From Albula goreensis (taxonomy: Eukaryota > Chordata > Actinopteri > Albuliformes > Albulidae), in NCBI GenBank assembly GCA_022829145.1, contig CM040747.1, positions 39,448,052 through 39,512,051 on the forward strand: a stretch of 64,000 bases of DNA, given 5' to 3'. The notes below the pieces were generated by a model, which was given only the letters and a program-made list of their open reading frames with translations, was not told where the DNA came from and did not search any database. The position numbers were made by a program, and so were the translations under genes. This document shows positions 25,401 through 40,400 of this stretch, in pieces (position 1 is the first letter of the stretch; every line of letters starts with the position of its first letter).

Positions 25401-28400
25401 CTTCAAGCACAGAACTAGATAAAGGGCCCTGAAGGTATCACTCAGTGCTATTGGAACTGAGCAGCATTAATGATGTTCACTTCACAGTGTGCTCTGAATG
25501 AGCCATTTTTGCTCCCTTTCCCTTTAGGCACTTCACAGAGTTACTGCAAAGGGTCCATGCACACAGGCTGTAGGGTGCAGAGAACACACTCACAGGGTAT
25601 AGGGTGCAGGGTGTAATGAACACACTCACAGGGTGTAGAGTGTAGGGCACTCACTCACAGGGTATAGGCTGCAGGGTGTAATGAACACACTCACAGGGTG
25701 TAGAGTGTAGGGCACACACTCACAGGGTGTAGGGTGCAGGGAACACACAGGGTGTAGGGTGCAGGGAACACATTCCTCGTTTGGAGAACAACACAAGAAT
25801 AAACACAGAGCTGGAATGTGGTTTCAGCCAATCATCCAGGACCAGATTCATCCCTTTTATCATAAGCATTTTAAATGTTACTTCAGCCTTTTCTGGGGCA
25901 TAAAAAATTTCTGGGACTGAAAAATGGCGAGTATTTGGGAACCTGAGAATCTGCAGTGGACATGGAGAGCTCAGTTTGTCTTACATAATGATATGCAGCA
26001 GTCTATTTTTCCAGATTCATAAAACAATTCAGTTACTCTCAGGGAAAGCATGATTAATCTGAACTACTGCCTCTACAAAGTCATCAATCAAAAGCAAAAG
26101 CTGAACTTCAAAGAACTGGAATGAATTATCACACATCTCTTTATGTGTTTATTTCAGTCTCTCTGATACAGCACACCTCTTATGTGTTTATTTCAGTCAC
26201 TCTGATACAGCACACCTCTTCATGTGTTTATTTCAGTCTCTCTGAGACAGCACACCTCTTCATGTGTTTATTTCAGTCACTATGATGCAGCACACCTCTT
26301 CATGTGTTTATTTCAGTTTCTCTGATACAGCACACTTCTTCATGTGTTTATTTCAGTCTCTCTGATACAGCACACTTCTTCATGTGTTTATTTCAGTCTC
26401 TCTTATACAGCACACCTCTTCATGTGTTTATTTCAGTCTCTCTGAGACAGCACACCTCTTCATGTGTTTATTTCAGTCACTCTGATGCAGCACACCTCTT
26501 CATGTGTTTATTTCAGTTTCTCTGATACAGCACACCTCTTCATGTGTTTATTTCAGTCTCTCTGATACAGCACACCTCTTCATGTGTTTATTTCAGTCAC
26601 TATGATACAGCACACCTCTTCATGTGTTTTTTTCAGTCTCTCTGATACAGCACACCTTTTCATGTGTTTATTTCAGTCACTATGATGCAGCACACCTCTT
26701 CATATGTTTATTTCAGTTTCTCTGATACAGCACACCTCTTCATGTGTTTATTTCAGTCACTCTAATACAGCACACCTCTTCATGTGTTTATTTCAGTTTC
26801 TCTGATACAGCACACCTCTTCATATGTTTATTTCAGTCACTCTGATACAGCACACCTCTTCATGTGTTTATTTCAGTCTCTCTGACACAGCACACCTCTT
26901 CATGTGTTTATTTCAGTCTCTCTGATACAGCACACCACTTCATATGTTTATTTCAGTCACTCTGATACAGCACACCTTTTCATGTATTTATTTCAGTCAC
27001 TATGATACAGCACACCTCTTCATGTGTTTATTTCAGTCACTACGATACAGCACACCTCTTCATGTGTTTATTTCAGTCACTCTGATACAGCACACCTCTT
27101 CATGTGTTTATTTCAGTCTATCTGATACAGCACACCTCTTCATGTGTTTATTTCAGTCTCTCTGATACAGCACACCTCTTCATGTGTTTATTTTCAGACA
27201 CTCTGATACAACACACCTCTTCATGTGTTTATTTCAGTTTCTCTGATACAGCACACCTCTTCATGTGTTTATTTCAGTTTCTCTGATACAGCACACCTCT
27301 TCATGTGTTTATTTCAGTCTCTTATACAGCACACCTCTTCATGTGTTTATTTCAGTCACTCTGATACAGCACACCTTTTCATGTGTTTATTTCAGTCACT
27401 ATGATACAGCACACCTCTTCATGTGTTTATTTCAGTCACTATGATACAGCACACCTCTTCATGTGTTTATTTCAGTCACTCTGATACAGCACACCTCTTC
27501 CTGTGTTTATTTCAGTCTCTCCAGCGCACTGTGATGAAGTTGAAGGAGGAGGAGTTGAAACAGTTTCAGAGCCATCTGAGTCATGATTACCCAGAATGCA
27601 CTGAGAGACAACAGGAGGATCTTGAGGCCCTGCATGTAGTTGAGAAGATGCTGGAGACCTGTGGCAGTGAGAGATCTCTGAAGATCACACTCCACATCCT
27701 GAGGACCATAAAGCAGAAGGTTCCCACAGACTCACTGGAGAGAGATGAGCAGAAGAGTAAGACACTATTTTGTTTAAATTAGTCATTAATATATCAGTAT
27801 GAGCAAATGCAAACAAGCCACTAAAGAGTGAATGTGTTTGTGCTGTGACTATTCCTTAGTAAACCTGGCCCTGAGAGAGATATGCAACACACAGGCCCCT
27901 TATGTAAGGATATAAATGTTGGAAAAAGCTCATTAATGCAGATTTAAAAAGCTGTGGCAGAATCAGTTGAGCAGTTTAATGTCTGAAAGAGAACCCCATA
28001 GAGCAAAGTGAAAAAAAGCAAAATTTGATTGGAGTGATTGTGCACTGGCCAATCAGTATGAAACCCAATTTATGATATTATTACTGTTAATAAGATATTA
28101 GAATTGTGTGATCTTAACAGATATAGAAAAAGTTCAGAAATTTCATCTAAACTGAGTGGCCCTCTGCACCAGGTTGTGAAGCTGCCTATACAGTTTAGAG
28201 CAGATATACCTGATTATTTATACTGCTATGATGGGTTTATATATATCTATATATATATATATATATATATGGATTTAGTATTATCTGTCTGTACATGTTC
28301 ACTTAATCTCATAGATTCACTTAATCTCTTAATCTCATTTCACGTTGGTAAAACCTTACGCTCTATAGTTCCCCTACTCTGGTGTGTCTTCATGAACAAG

Positions 28401-31400
28401 GCAGAATCTATTTCTGTTCACCATTTGTGCAGATTGTTGGAGTGATGTGTAACACACTGTGTGACAGACTTGTTTAAAATTTTGTGTCAACAGGAAAAGT
28501 TCATAACAATGTTTTCTACTGATGATTTTTTAAAATATGAGTAAATTATCTGTCATATTTCCTCTTCTCAGAAAAACTCACTAAAGCCCAACAGACACTG
28601 AAATCTGATCTGAAGAAGAAGTTTGAACGCATATTTGAAGGTTTGGTACAGCAGGGCCACCCAACCCTCCTCAATGAGATCTATACAGAGCTCTACATCA
28701 CAGAGGGGGGAGGTGGGGGGGTCAATAATGAACATGAGGTCAGACAGATTGAGGCAGCATCCAAGAGACAAACCACACAGGAGACTGCAATCCTCTGCAA
28801 TGACATCTTTAAACCTTTACCTGGACAGGAGAAACACATCAGAACTGTGCTTACAAAGGGCATCGCTGGCATTGGGAAAACTGTCTCTGTGCAGAAGTTC
28901 ATTCTGGACTGGGCAGAAGGAAAAGCCAATCAGGACATGCATTTAATCTTCACTCTTCCTTTCCGAGACCTGAACTTGAAGAAGGAGAGAGAATTCAGTC
29001 TGATGCAACTCCTCCAGCACTACTTTCCACAGCTGAAAGAGATTGAAAATGTGGAACATGATGAAGTCAAAGTTGTGTTCATCTTTGATGGTCTGGATGA
29101 GTGTCGTCTTCCTCTAGATTTCCAGAACAATGAGATCTGCTGTGATGTAACAGAGTCAGCATCAGTGGACGTGCTGCTGACCAACCTCATTAAGGGGAAT
29201 CTGCTTCCCTCTGCTCTCCTCTGGATCACCTCCCGACCAGCAGCAGCCAATCAGATCCCTCCTGAGTGTGTCCACCAGGTGACAGAAGTACGAGGTTTCA
29301 AAGACACACAGAAGGAGGAGTACTTCAGGAAGAGAATCAGAAAAAAGAACCTGGCCAACAGAATTATCTCACACATAAAGTCATCCAGGAGTCTCTACAT
29401 CATGTGTCACATTCCAGTCTTCTGCTGGATTTCTGCTACAGTTCTGGAGACATTGTTGGGTAAAGTGTTTAGTGGAAAACTCCCCAAAACTCTGACTGAA
29501 ATGTACACACACTTCCTGCTCATTCAGACCAACGTGAAGAATCAGAAGTATCATGGCACCAATGAGACAAACCCAAAGAAGATCTCAGCATCAGATGCAG
29601 AAATGATCCTGAAACTGGGGAAGCTGGCTTTTCTACAGCTGCAAAAGGGCAATCTGATATTCTATGAAGAGGACCTGAGAGAGAGTGGCATTGATGTCAG
29701 TGAAGCTTCAGTGTACTCTGGGGTGTGCACAGAAATCTTTAAAGAGGAGTCTGGGTTGCATCAGGAGAAAGTCTACTGCTTTGTGCATCTGAGCATTCAG
29801 GAGTTTCTGGCTGCCTTGTTTGTGTTTCATTCATGTGAAAATGAGAACAGAAATGCACTCAAACCAGAAGAGTCAAAACCTGAGGGTGACAGAATGCAGC
29901 TGTCTGAGGTACACAGGAGTGCTGTGGATCAGGCCTTACAGAGTAAGAATGGACACCTGGACCTTTTCCTCCGATTCCTTCTGGGCCTCTCACTGGACTC
30001 CACTCAGACTCTCTTAAGAGAACTCCTGACACAGACAGGAAGTACATCGATCGTACACTACATCAGAAACCTATTCATACAAACAGAAAGCAGATCAGAG
30101 AGCATTGAAGAAACAGTCCAGTACATTAAGCGGAAGATCAGAGAAGAGTCTTCAGCAGAGAGGACCATCAATCTGTTCCACTGTCTGAATGAACTGAATG
30201 ACAACTCTCTCACGGAGGAAATCCAGACTTCCCTGAGATCAGGAAGACTTTCTGATAAAGAGCTGGAACCACACCAATGCTCAGCTCTGGCCTTTGTGTT
30301 ACTGATGTCAGAGGAGGTCCTGGATGAGTTTGACTTGAAGACGTACAACACATCAGCAGCAGGTCATCAGAGACTGATACCAGTAGTGAGGAACTGCAGG
30401 AAGGCCAAGTGAGTACTGTTACATCATTCATAATGCAGATGATAGATACTGATGTTTCCATAAACAGTTTATAATTGTGTGAGAATAAAGTGCAAGAACA
30501 TAACTCACCTATATCTTGAGCAAAAGCCTGTGGGGTTGGGGTTTGACCTGGCCCAGCCATTTCCTGGCCCCTGTACAAACTCTGCCCTCTTCTAGGACCC
30601 TCCTGGTGTCAGATTTGAACTAAACAAACCATGTTACAGCACTGAGGTCCTATACGGCTTCCTTATAGTGCTGCACAGTGACCAGTTCGTTCTCTATCTC
30701 AGACAGGGGCTCAGTGGTGAAATTACTAAGGGACTCTTATCCTTCCCCTCTCTATAGAGGTTCCAGAACCTCTCCAGGGCATTAGCATTTTAAAGCTAAC
30801 CTCAAAGATGTCAGTGGGGCCTGGAACCTTCACCTCCAAACAGGTCATGCTGGGCATTTTGGTCTCTGTCTGTGGAGGATGGGTTGGGTGTTGTGCCGTC
30901 CTTATTGCAACAATGGGTTCTGAACAGCTGACATAGCGTCTGCATTGAAAAACAAAAAACTAAAAGGCAAATACATATTTTACAAAGGGGCAGGCTTTGT
31001 AAGTATTAGTGATTAAAGTCTTTGGTGAAATTATAGTGACAAGCAAACGATGGTGGTGAACCTTAAGATTCAGCCTGGTGGGCGTACAAATTCATGAGTC
31101 AAATTACTGGTCACTCCTGAATGCTGGCTTGAGTGCATATTAACACAAACATTAATCGTAAATACAGCAATCTGACCAGCTTTCCTGTGGTCAGCTTTAT
31201 TATGAAAGCCAAATAGTCCAATTTTACAGTGAAAAGAATCATTCTGTCCATTGAAAACACACTGTAAACCAGTGGTGTTCGCGAGCTAGCATTTTTAATA
31301 GCTTTACGTTTCTCTAAAACAAACATTTTTTCCATCTGCCTTTCCAATGGGCTTTTTAACGTTTTTTGTCTTGACATTGAAAGACAGATACCATTTTCCT

Positions 31401-34400
31401 TCATTATCAGCTACTAGTTATCTTCACATGTGTATTTAAGGTATCTGTATGTGCTGTAGGTTTGATCTTTGAAAAATGAAAGCTAGTGATAATGCTGGCC
31501 AGGCAACACTGTCAGGCACAACTTCTTAACTTGACTGTGTGAACACATTCCATTTACATTGGCCCCATAGCGGAGTCTCCAAGAGACAGATAAAAATCTG
31601 ATTTGCTATCCATGTGGTAGATGGCACTGTCTTCTGGAATGTAGGCAGCCAAGATGATGCCAGGTGCCAAAATTTAGCTTCACGTTATTTTACAACTAAA
31701 TTTACAATTTTGGTTTTTCTCCAACCGTGTGAATCATCCATGCTGTTGTTTTGCTCGTATTGACTGTGGGGGTCCGAGTTGATGACTTCTGTGTGCTGAT
31801 GTATTTCCATTAATTTGGGAGGTGTAAAGATTAAGGCCTGAATGCAGGGTGCGAACTTGTAGGCGTACTTACTTTATGTCAGCACATCTGATATATAATA
31901 ATCAGTTAATGACCACATCAAACCTCCACATGGGAATCGAAACCAAAATTCACAGTATGATACGACAATCTAAAGCAGGGCACACATATCTACTACTATA
32001 GAACTGCAGAGTGATGTACTATATTCTATAGCTTGTCATCAAGCTAACATTTGTGGTAGAAGACACCTCTGGCTCTGGCTGCTCTTCAGAGACGATTGGC
32101 TTAGATTTTTTGGTAAATGCTAAATTTGTGAGTAAGCTTCCTGGTTTTCTGTTTGACATATCTGTATGCTGACTGCAAAACAGGGAAATGAATAAGGGCG
32201 ATTCTGCATGCAAACTGAGTGGGACTAAGAGAGTTTGTTTTTTCTGCTCTTTGAGTTAAAGTGAATGAAGTTCATGATATTGTGCAGCCACGCTTTGATG
32301 GTGATAGCAAGAATAGCATGCATGTCGGTATCTTTATTAAAGTGAATTAGTGATGAATCACCCATATGCATAAATCATACATCAATAATAGCCTAATTTT
32401 CCTCATGATCCATGATGATGAACATACAGAAAAAAAAAATTCATGGCAAAAATAGCATATTGTCAATATTTTAGAGACGCCCCAAAATTTTACAAATCAT
32501 GTTTTCAGGGGAGCTCATGTCTTATTAAGAGGAGCCAAGCTCCCCCTGGCTCCCCTGTAGTTCACACCCTGCCTGAATGACCAGATACTGTTTAGTAAAA
32601 TTACTTGCCAAGCTTTGACATTTCACTGGGTTTTTTTTAATCAAGATACCAATTAAATTTAGTTCAGATAATTGGAACAACGACATAATATAATAACATA
32701 ATAAAATAACATGATGTTGTTGTTCCAATTTTAAAAAGACCTAATTTAGTTTAGTTTTCTTCTGGCTTATATACATTGTATGTACAGTACTTCAAAATGC
32801 AATAATATTTATGATCAATTCATTTTTCTCCCTTTTTTCAGAACCTGATTTCATTGCTAGGGCTTTGTATCTCAAATTTTAGGTCCCTGTTAAGAGAATA
32901 TCATGTTTCTTGCTTTGCTTTATCCAGACAGAATTAATACATGCTATAATTTGATATCTAGTTGGCTCAAATCCAAACAAAGAGGTATCATGTTTACAGT
33001 AAGAGCGTCTCCTTTTTTATGAACATCATAAGTACTAAAAGCTATTACAAGAGTGTTCTGGTCCAACAGTGGTGTTGGAACAACCTCTACTTTTACAATG
33101 TTAGGGCATAATGAATGTGATATAAACCATCGGTTGATCCTAGATTTAGATGGGCCAGTTTTATTACTCCAAGTAACCATTTGATCAGGGTTCCTGACTC
33201 TTAAAATGCTGGTTGGGTCAAACATAGACATCATATTGGTTAAGGAGGTGTGATTACAGTTTTGTTGGGGCCTGTGAGGTCCTAAATCCATATTAATTTA
33301 GGGCTGGTTTAAAATCCCCACCTAATTAAATGTTCAGATTTGGATTGATTTCTCAGAATTCATTATGAATAGAATCTAGGAAATGATTATTTATCTTATT
33401 TTTGGCTGTTAACCATAAATATTCCCAAGGAAATAAAAAATAATTCCAAAAATGCCCATCTGTAATAACAACTGCTCAGTCATAATGACCTGCAGGGTTG
33501 AGATGAGATAAAACAACTTACATTTATGTTTTTTAAAAGAAGTCCAGCTCAGTATTTAATTCTTTTAATAATTCATCGACCATCCTTTGACTGTTGGTGA
33601 GATTCTCCTATAATTCGTCCAAGTACGTTTTCAGATGATCCAGCCAATTGTTACAGACAGGCCATTTCTTACTGAGATATAATGTTGCCCCTTTAAGAAT
33701 GACAGGAGATCTTATTAGTCCCAAATGAGCCTGTTATGATGCTGTATATGTTTTGTTAAAATAATACATTTTAGATTACGGAGATTACGAGGGTTGACAT
33801 TGTTTAATTAACGAGAGAGTGGTTTGACTCTGTGACCCGGAGAGTGATAAGTGAGTGAGTTGGATCGACGCTATTTCCAGTGAGGTTTGTGCGCGCAGTT
33901 CGGCAGCGTCTGGTAAATCCTGGAAGCGGATCTAACAAAACTCGTCAACTCCACTCGCATATTGTTTTTTCCCCATGGTTTTTTTTTTTCATTTTTCATC
34001 CTTACCCAACTAAATAGTGTGACAACGTGACGCTCAGCCCAGGCTGTCGGGATCTTTTAGAAAACGCTCGCAATTCCAAAACCGGGCTGTCCGTCCCCGG
34101 CGACAAGAGCGAGCTGGCCGCGGAATGAGAAGCTCCGGCGTTGGGTACAAGCGGCGGAGGAAACGTCAGTCCTCTTTTCTTTCTTATTGTATTTAAACAA
34201 GCGGAGTGTATCAGCCGCACAACACTAAACTCAGCAACCTTATAGCTAGCATTGACGAATTTAAAGACAACCAGAGTAAGGTCAGGCATGCAGTATCTGC
34301 CCAGGGAGGCCGTGACATTATCAAGCTAGGAATATGTATCCTGTTTTACCGCAAATATTTTGGAAGTCACATCAATTGTAGGCTATTTTTCATCATCATT

Positions 34401-37400
34401 TCCGATTGGAATACCGGGTTTCTTTCTTTTGACGAGGAAAAGTTTGTTGGAGCTCTCAGTCCAGCAGGCTCCACTCTGACATTGTGGGCGATCACTCCAG
34501 TAATAGTGCGCGAATTTGACAACTTGGTGGAAGTCTCTCGTCAAATGGATGTTTTAGAACACAACTGGTAGGCTAAATACTTGGCTACAGTATGAAACAT
34601 TGATTTGACTGCATGCCGAATTTAAATATGATTATCAAACCTACTTTACTGCTGTCTCATATGAACGTTTATGATTGAGTTGACTTTGTAAAGGTACCAG
34701 AATCAGACTTGACGGCGCCATTTTGAGTCCCTATAGTTTCACAATTCTAGCTCTGTGGTAACCCCTCATCACTCCACGTGGGACACAGCAAAATATTTTA
34801 CTCACAGTTACATTTATCCTAGTTACATAAATTCATGTAATGGAACTGGATACAACTAGGGAACAGACAATCTAGTCACAACTGAGGTCAACGTAGGCTA
34901 TGTGTCAGTAGGCTACATTATGGCGACTGCAAGATTATAAAGTGAGACGTGTACAAAAACTATGTGAACTCAAAGCAAGGTTTTTACTAAAACCTGACAT
35001 CGCCAACAGCCAAGTTGATTGGCAATTAGGCTCAAAGAAGCAGTGGAGCTTTCTTCTCCTGCCACAATAAGAGACTCAACATAGAAGCTTTTCTGCCAGA
35101 GATTGAGAGGGAGGCTGTGTACCAGCTACCAAGCAAACTTATTCTATTGGCGAGGTACTAGCTCGGCTACCCACAAGGTATATGTTGAATATTCTGTTCT
35201 GTTTTTTTAATTTTTTTTTAAATGGTGACTTTGACAGATGAAACTTTAATTTGGATGCCATTAGTGGCTTGTGAAGCTGAGCAACATAAACCGCGCACAG
35301 CCATAAGCTAGCGGTACCTCTGCAACGCAGCGCTTCATTATTATATCCTCACAATAGTTTTGGCGTGAATGTGTCGCAGCCTGTTCTCTGTGGAGCGATG
35401 ACAGACAGTAGTGGACACATTTAGTAACTGTAGCAGAGCTTAGAGAGGAGCCAAAGCATTTAGATACAGCAAAACTGTTCTGAATAAGGGCCCCAATGGA
35501 TCCAGCTTTGTGTGTTATTTCATTTCTGGTTTTATGCAACCAGTTAATGCTACGGCTGTGTTGGTTTCCTTGCAAAACTGAGTATTATTGTTCGAAAGTT
35601 TCATTATTTACAAAGATGAGTAAACACAAAAGATGGGAAAAAGATGCATAGCCAAAATATTTACTTGCTTCTAACCCTAATCACAAAAGTTTGATGATTC
35701 AGACCTTTTGTAAAATTATATTTCAAATGATAGAGGTTTACACAGAATTTACTGGCACTCGGCATACGGTTGTATATTTGTGAATCGGGTAATTCAGTGC
35801 TGCATTGCCACGGAATGAATTTATGCTAGATAAATGACATTGACAGTGAGAGTTTAATCATACTTCAAAATGTGGGTATCCATACAGACTTTACAGAAGT
35901 ATCAAGTATCAAAGGAGACTGTGATACCTTTGGATGCTGAGCACATTGACCCAGAACCTGGTAAATGCTGGACTGTGATGCCAGTACAGGAGCAGGAGAC
36001 GTCAGGGCCAGTTGAAAGTGACAAAGTGAAAACAGAATTTGGAAATATTTAGATTTCACTACAGTTTATCAGTGTTGTTTGTACAACTAAATACTAAAAA
36101 TAGGACCACAATAAAATTGAAATTGAGCTCTTCTAGCTGTTGCAACGATGAGAAATTAATAATGCACTGATTTACAAGAGCCAAAGAACAAATGTGAGCA
36201 TGTTTTAAGATGCATAAAGTGTAATAAAATAATATGTTTATAGTTAAACAAGTAACTTGAAAAAAATTATTTTAGTTTCCTGCTGATGGCTCAGTGATGT
36301 GCATTGTTTTGACACTGGTGTTTCTATGTTGGGGTTTTTTGGTAAAATTCATAAAACCAATAACTATCAAAAAGTTTGGTCACAGGTCATTGAGAAATGA
36401 TCACCATCAGAACAGACACGCTGCACTGCTGATCAGATGTGAACTAAAAACCCCCTTGCCTTCCTGTGACTACTCCTGTGAACCTTTAGCTGTGTGATAA
36501 TTTCTGCTTTTTTACTGTCATGGGAAGGAAATACAAACTTCTCACAAGTTGTCAATCTAACTCACTATTCACTGTAAAGACTGGAATTTGCTTTAATAAT
36601 GAAATACAGTATAAAAGGATCTGATAACTCCATCCTTAGCCCTGCTGTCCACACTTGGCTCAGGGGCATGAGTCGGGCCATGAGTGAGGCTTAAAGCCCA
36701 GAGTTAGCCTGAAAAAGACTGTGGAAAAGGTAGCTGGGCCATTAGCCCCAAATTCTGACAGAACTGAATAGAGGAAAAGGGGCTATTTGGGTCAGAAGCA
36801 CAGCTGTAGAACTGTCAGACTTGAGCAGGACATCTTATTCTCAGGTGTAAAGTGCTGCAGTTGGAGAGTGTAGCACAGACATCTTCCTCAGAGCATTGTA
36901 GATCTTACAATCCTCATTATCACTCTTTATCAGCGAGCACTATCAATACTACATTTAAAATATTCAGTGTTAAACATCAACACATCACCTCTTTCTTTCA
37001 GACTCGGCAGCTGTGGTCTTACAAAGAAGTCCTGTGAAATTGTGGCCTCAGCTCTCCAGTCATCAAACTCACCCGTGAGAGAGCTGGACCTCAGCTACAA
37101 TAACCTGGGAGATTCAGGAGTGAAGCTGCTCTGTGCTGGACTGAAGAGTCCAAACTGTAAACTACAGACACTGGGGTGAGTAGTGCTGTGTACTATGTGA
37201 CTTTTAGTAAATAGTTAGTGATTATGGCTGCATAGAGAGAAACGTTCAACAGCTCCTTTTTCTCAATCAAACTTCTCCTCTCTCCAGCCTTCCTTCCTTT
37301 GTCCACATTGGTCCCATCTCTCTCTTCTTACTCCTCTATCACAGCAAAGTAAAGCAGAATCGGGTAATTCAGTGGTACAGTGCCACAGAATGAATTTATG

Positions 37401-40400
37401 CAAGATATATGACATTGACAGTGAGAGTTTAATCATACTTCAAAATGTGGGTATTTATACAGACTATTCTGAAGTATCAAAGGCTTTCCAGGTATTGGGA
37501 AAAATCACTCAATTCCAAAGAATTACTGAGCACTTTCCATCCAGCATATTATGAGAGTTTGAGGATAAGGAGATTGTGATACCTTTGGATGCTGAGCACA
37601 TTGACCCAGAACCTGGTAAATGCTGGACTGTGACGCCAGTACAGGAGCAGGAGATGTCAGGGCCAGTTGAAAGTGGCAAAGTGAACGCAAAATTTGGAAA
37701 TGTTTTAGTTTCACACCAGTTTATCATTATCATTCATTCAGCTCATAGCACAGCCAAGTACTCAAATAAGCACCACAACAAAATTGGAACTACAACAACA
37801 TTGGAAATAAAGTGCAATAAAATAATTTTATTTGATAATTGTGGTTGAAAATTAGAATCACAATATTTAGGTAAATAATTGCGATTATAATTTTAACCCT
37901 AATCATTCAGTTCTGAATTTCAGGCCAGTAAGTTAAACAGAAGCAACTGTGAATGTTCTGAAATGCAGACCTGATTATAAACAAGGTCTGAAACTGACTG
38001 ATGCCTGAAAACAGGGAAAGCAGACTGTTGTAGTCTATAATATTGATTGCTTTTTTATTTTGTCTTTAATTTTTTCAGAGAATGGCATTCAAGTATCAGA
38101 GAGTAAATATTTTGTTTCTTATCTGAGCTCTTTCATTGTGTTTAACATCAAAAAATGATTTTAGTTTCCTGCTGATGGCTCAGTGATGTGCACTGTTTTG
38201 ACACTGTTCCAACTATTTGGCGGTTTTGGAAAATCATAAAAACAATAACTATCAAAAAGTTTGGTCACAGGTCAATGAGAAATGATGACCATCAGAACAG
38301 AAACGCTGCACTGCTGATCAGATGTGAACTAAAAACCCCCTTGCCTTCCTGTGACTACTCCTGTGAACCTTTAGCTGTGTGATAATGTTTGATTTTTACT
38401 GTCATTGGAAGGAAATACAAACTTCTCACAACTTGTCAATCTAACTCACTATTCACTGTAAAGACTGGAATTTGCTTTAATAATGAAATACAGTATAAAA
38501 GGATCTGATAACTCCATCCTTAGCCCTGCTGTCCACACTTGGCTCAGGGGCATGAGTCGGAGCCATGAGTGAGGCTTAAAGCCCAGAGTTAGCCTGAAAA
38601 GACTGTGGAAAAGGTAGCTGGGCCATTAGCCCCAAATTCTGACAGAACTGAATAGAGGAAAAGGGGCTATTTGGGTCAGAAGCACAGCTGTAGAACTGTC
38701 AGACTTGAGCAGGACATCTTATTCTCAGGTGTAAAGTGCTGCAGTTGGAGAGTGTAGCACAGACATCTTCCTCAGAGCATTGTAGATCTTACAATCCTCA
38801 TTATCACTCTTTATCAGTGAGCACTATCAATACTACATTTAAAATATTCAGTGTTAAATATGAACACATCACCTCTTTGTTTCAGACTCAGCAGCTGTGG
38901 TCTTACAGAAGAGTCCTGTGAAATTGTGGCCTCAGCTCTCCAGTCATCAAACTCACCCGTGAGAGAGCTGGACCTCAGCTACAATAACCTGGGAGATTCA
39001 GGAGTGAAGCTGCTCTGTGCTGGACTGAAGAGTCCAAACTGTAAACTACAGACACTGGACCTCAGCAACATTAACCTGGGAGATTCAGACTGCTCTGTGG
39101 GACTGAAGAGTCCAAACTGTAAACTACAGACACTGGGGTGAGTGTGCTGTGTACGTTGTGACTTTTAGTAAATAGTTAGTGATTATGGCTCCAGACAGAG
39201 AAATGTTAAACAGCTCCTTTTTCTCAATCAAACTTCTCCTCTCCAGCCTTCCTTCCTTTGTCCACATTGGTCCCATCCCTCTCTTCTTACTCCTCTATCA
39301 CAGCAAAGTAAAGCAGAATCGGGTAATTCAGTGGTACAGTGCCACAGAATGAATTTATGCAAGATATATGACATTGACAGTAAGAGTTTAATCATACTTC
39401 AAAATGTGGGTATTTATACAGACTATACTGAAGTATCAAAGGCTTTCCAGGTATTGGGAAAATCACTCAATTCCAAAGAATTACTGAGCACTTTCCATCC
39501 AGCATATTATGAGAGTTTGTGGATAAGGAGATTGTGATACCTTTGGATGCTGAGCACATTGACCCAGAACCTGGTAAATGCTGGACTGTGATGCCAGTAC
39601 AGGAGCAGGAGATGTCAGGGCCAGTTGAAAGTGACAAAGTGAACACAAAATTTGGAAATGTTTTAGTATCACACCAGTTTATCATTATCATTCATTCAGC
39701 TCATAGCACAGCCTAAGTACTCAAATAAGGACCACAATAAAATTGGAACTACAACAAGATTGGAAATAAAGTGCAATAAATTAATTTTGTTTGATAATTG
39801 TGGTTGAAAATTAGAATCACAATATTTAGGCAAAATAACAGGGATTATAATTTTAACTATAATCATTCAGTTCTGAATTTCAGGCCAGTAAGTTAAACAG
39901 AAGCAACTGTGAATGTTCTGAAATGCAGACCTGATTATAAACAAGGTCTGATGAAACTGACTGATGCCTGAAAACAGGAAAGCAGACTGTTGTAGTCTAT
40001 AATATTGATTGCTTTTTTATTTTGTCTTTAATTTTTCAGAGAATGGCATTCAAGTATCAGAGAGTAAATATTTTGTTTCTTATCTGAGCTCTTTCATTGT
40101 GTTTAACATCAAAAAATGATTTTAGTTTCCTGCTGATGGCTCAGTGATGTGCACTGTTTTGACACCGGTGTTCCAACTTTGGCGGTTTTGGAAAAAATCA
40201 TAAAACCGGTAACTATCAAAAAGTTTGGTCACAGGTCAATGAGAAATGATGACCATCAGAACAGAAACGCTGCACTGCTGATCAGATGTGAACTAAAAAC
40301 CCCCTTGCCTTCCTGTGACTACTCCTGTGAACCTTTAGCTGTGTGATAATGTTTGATTTTTACTGTCATTGGAAGGAAATACAAACTTCTCACAACTTGT

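Noticed and set aside
26304..27286. Several 60-73 codon plus-strand frames ([21 protein letters not shown])
   Set aside because: Translations of the 40-bp minisatellite, each repeating every 40 codons; not genes.
30058..30578. Minus-strand open frames of 97-122 codons over the NACHT exon
   Set aside because: Shadows of the plus-strand coding exon; no splice or family support.
34206..34571. 121-codon plus-strand frame in the large intron
   Set aside because: No recognisable domain and no splice support; recorded only as an unassigned frame.
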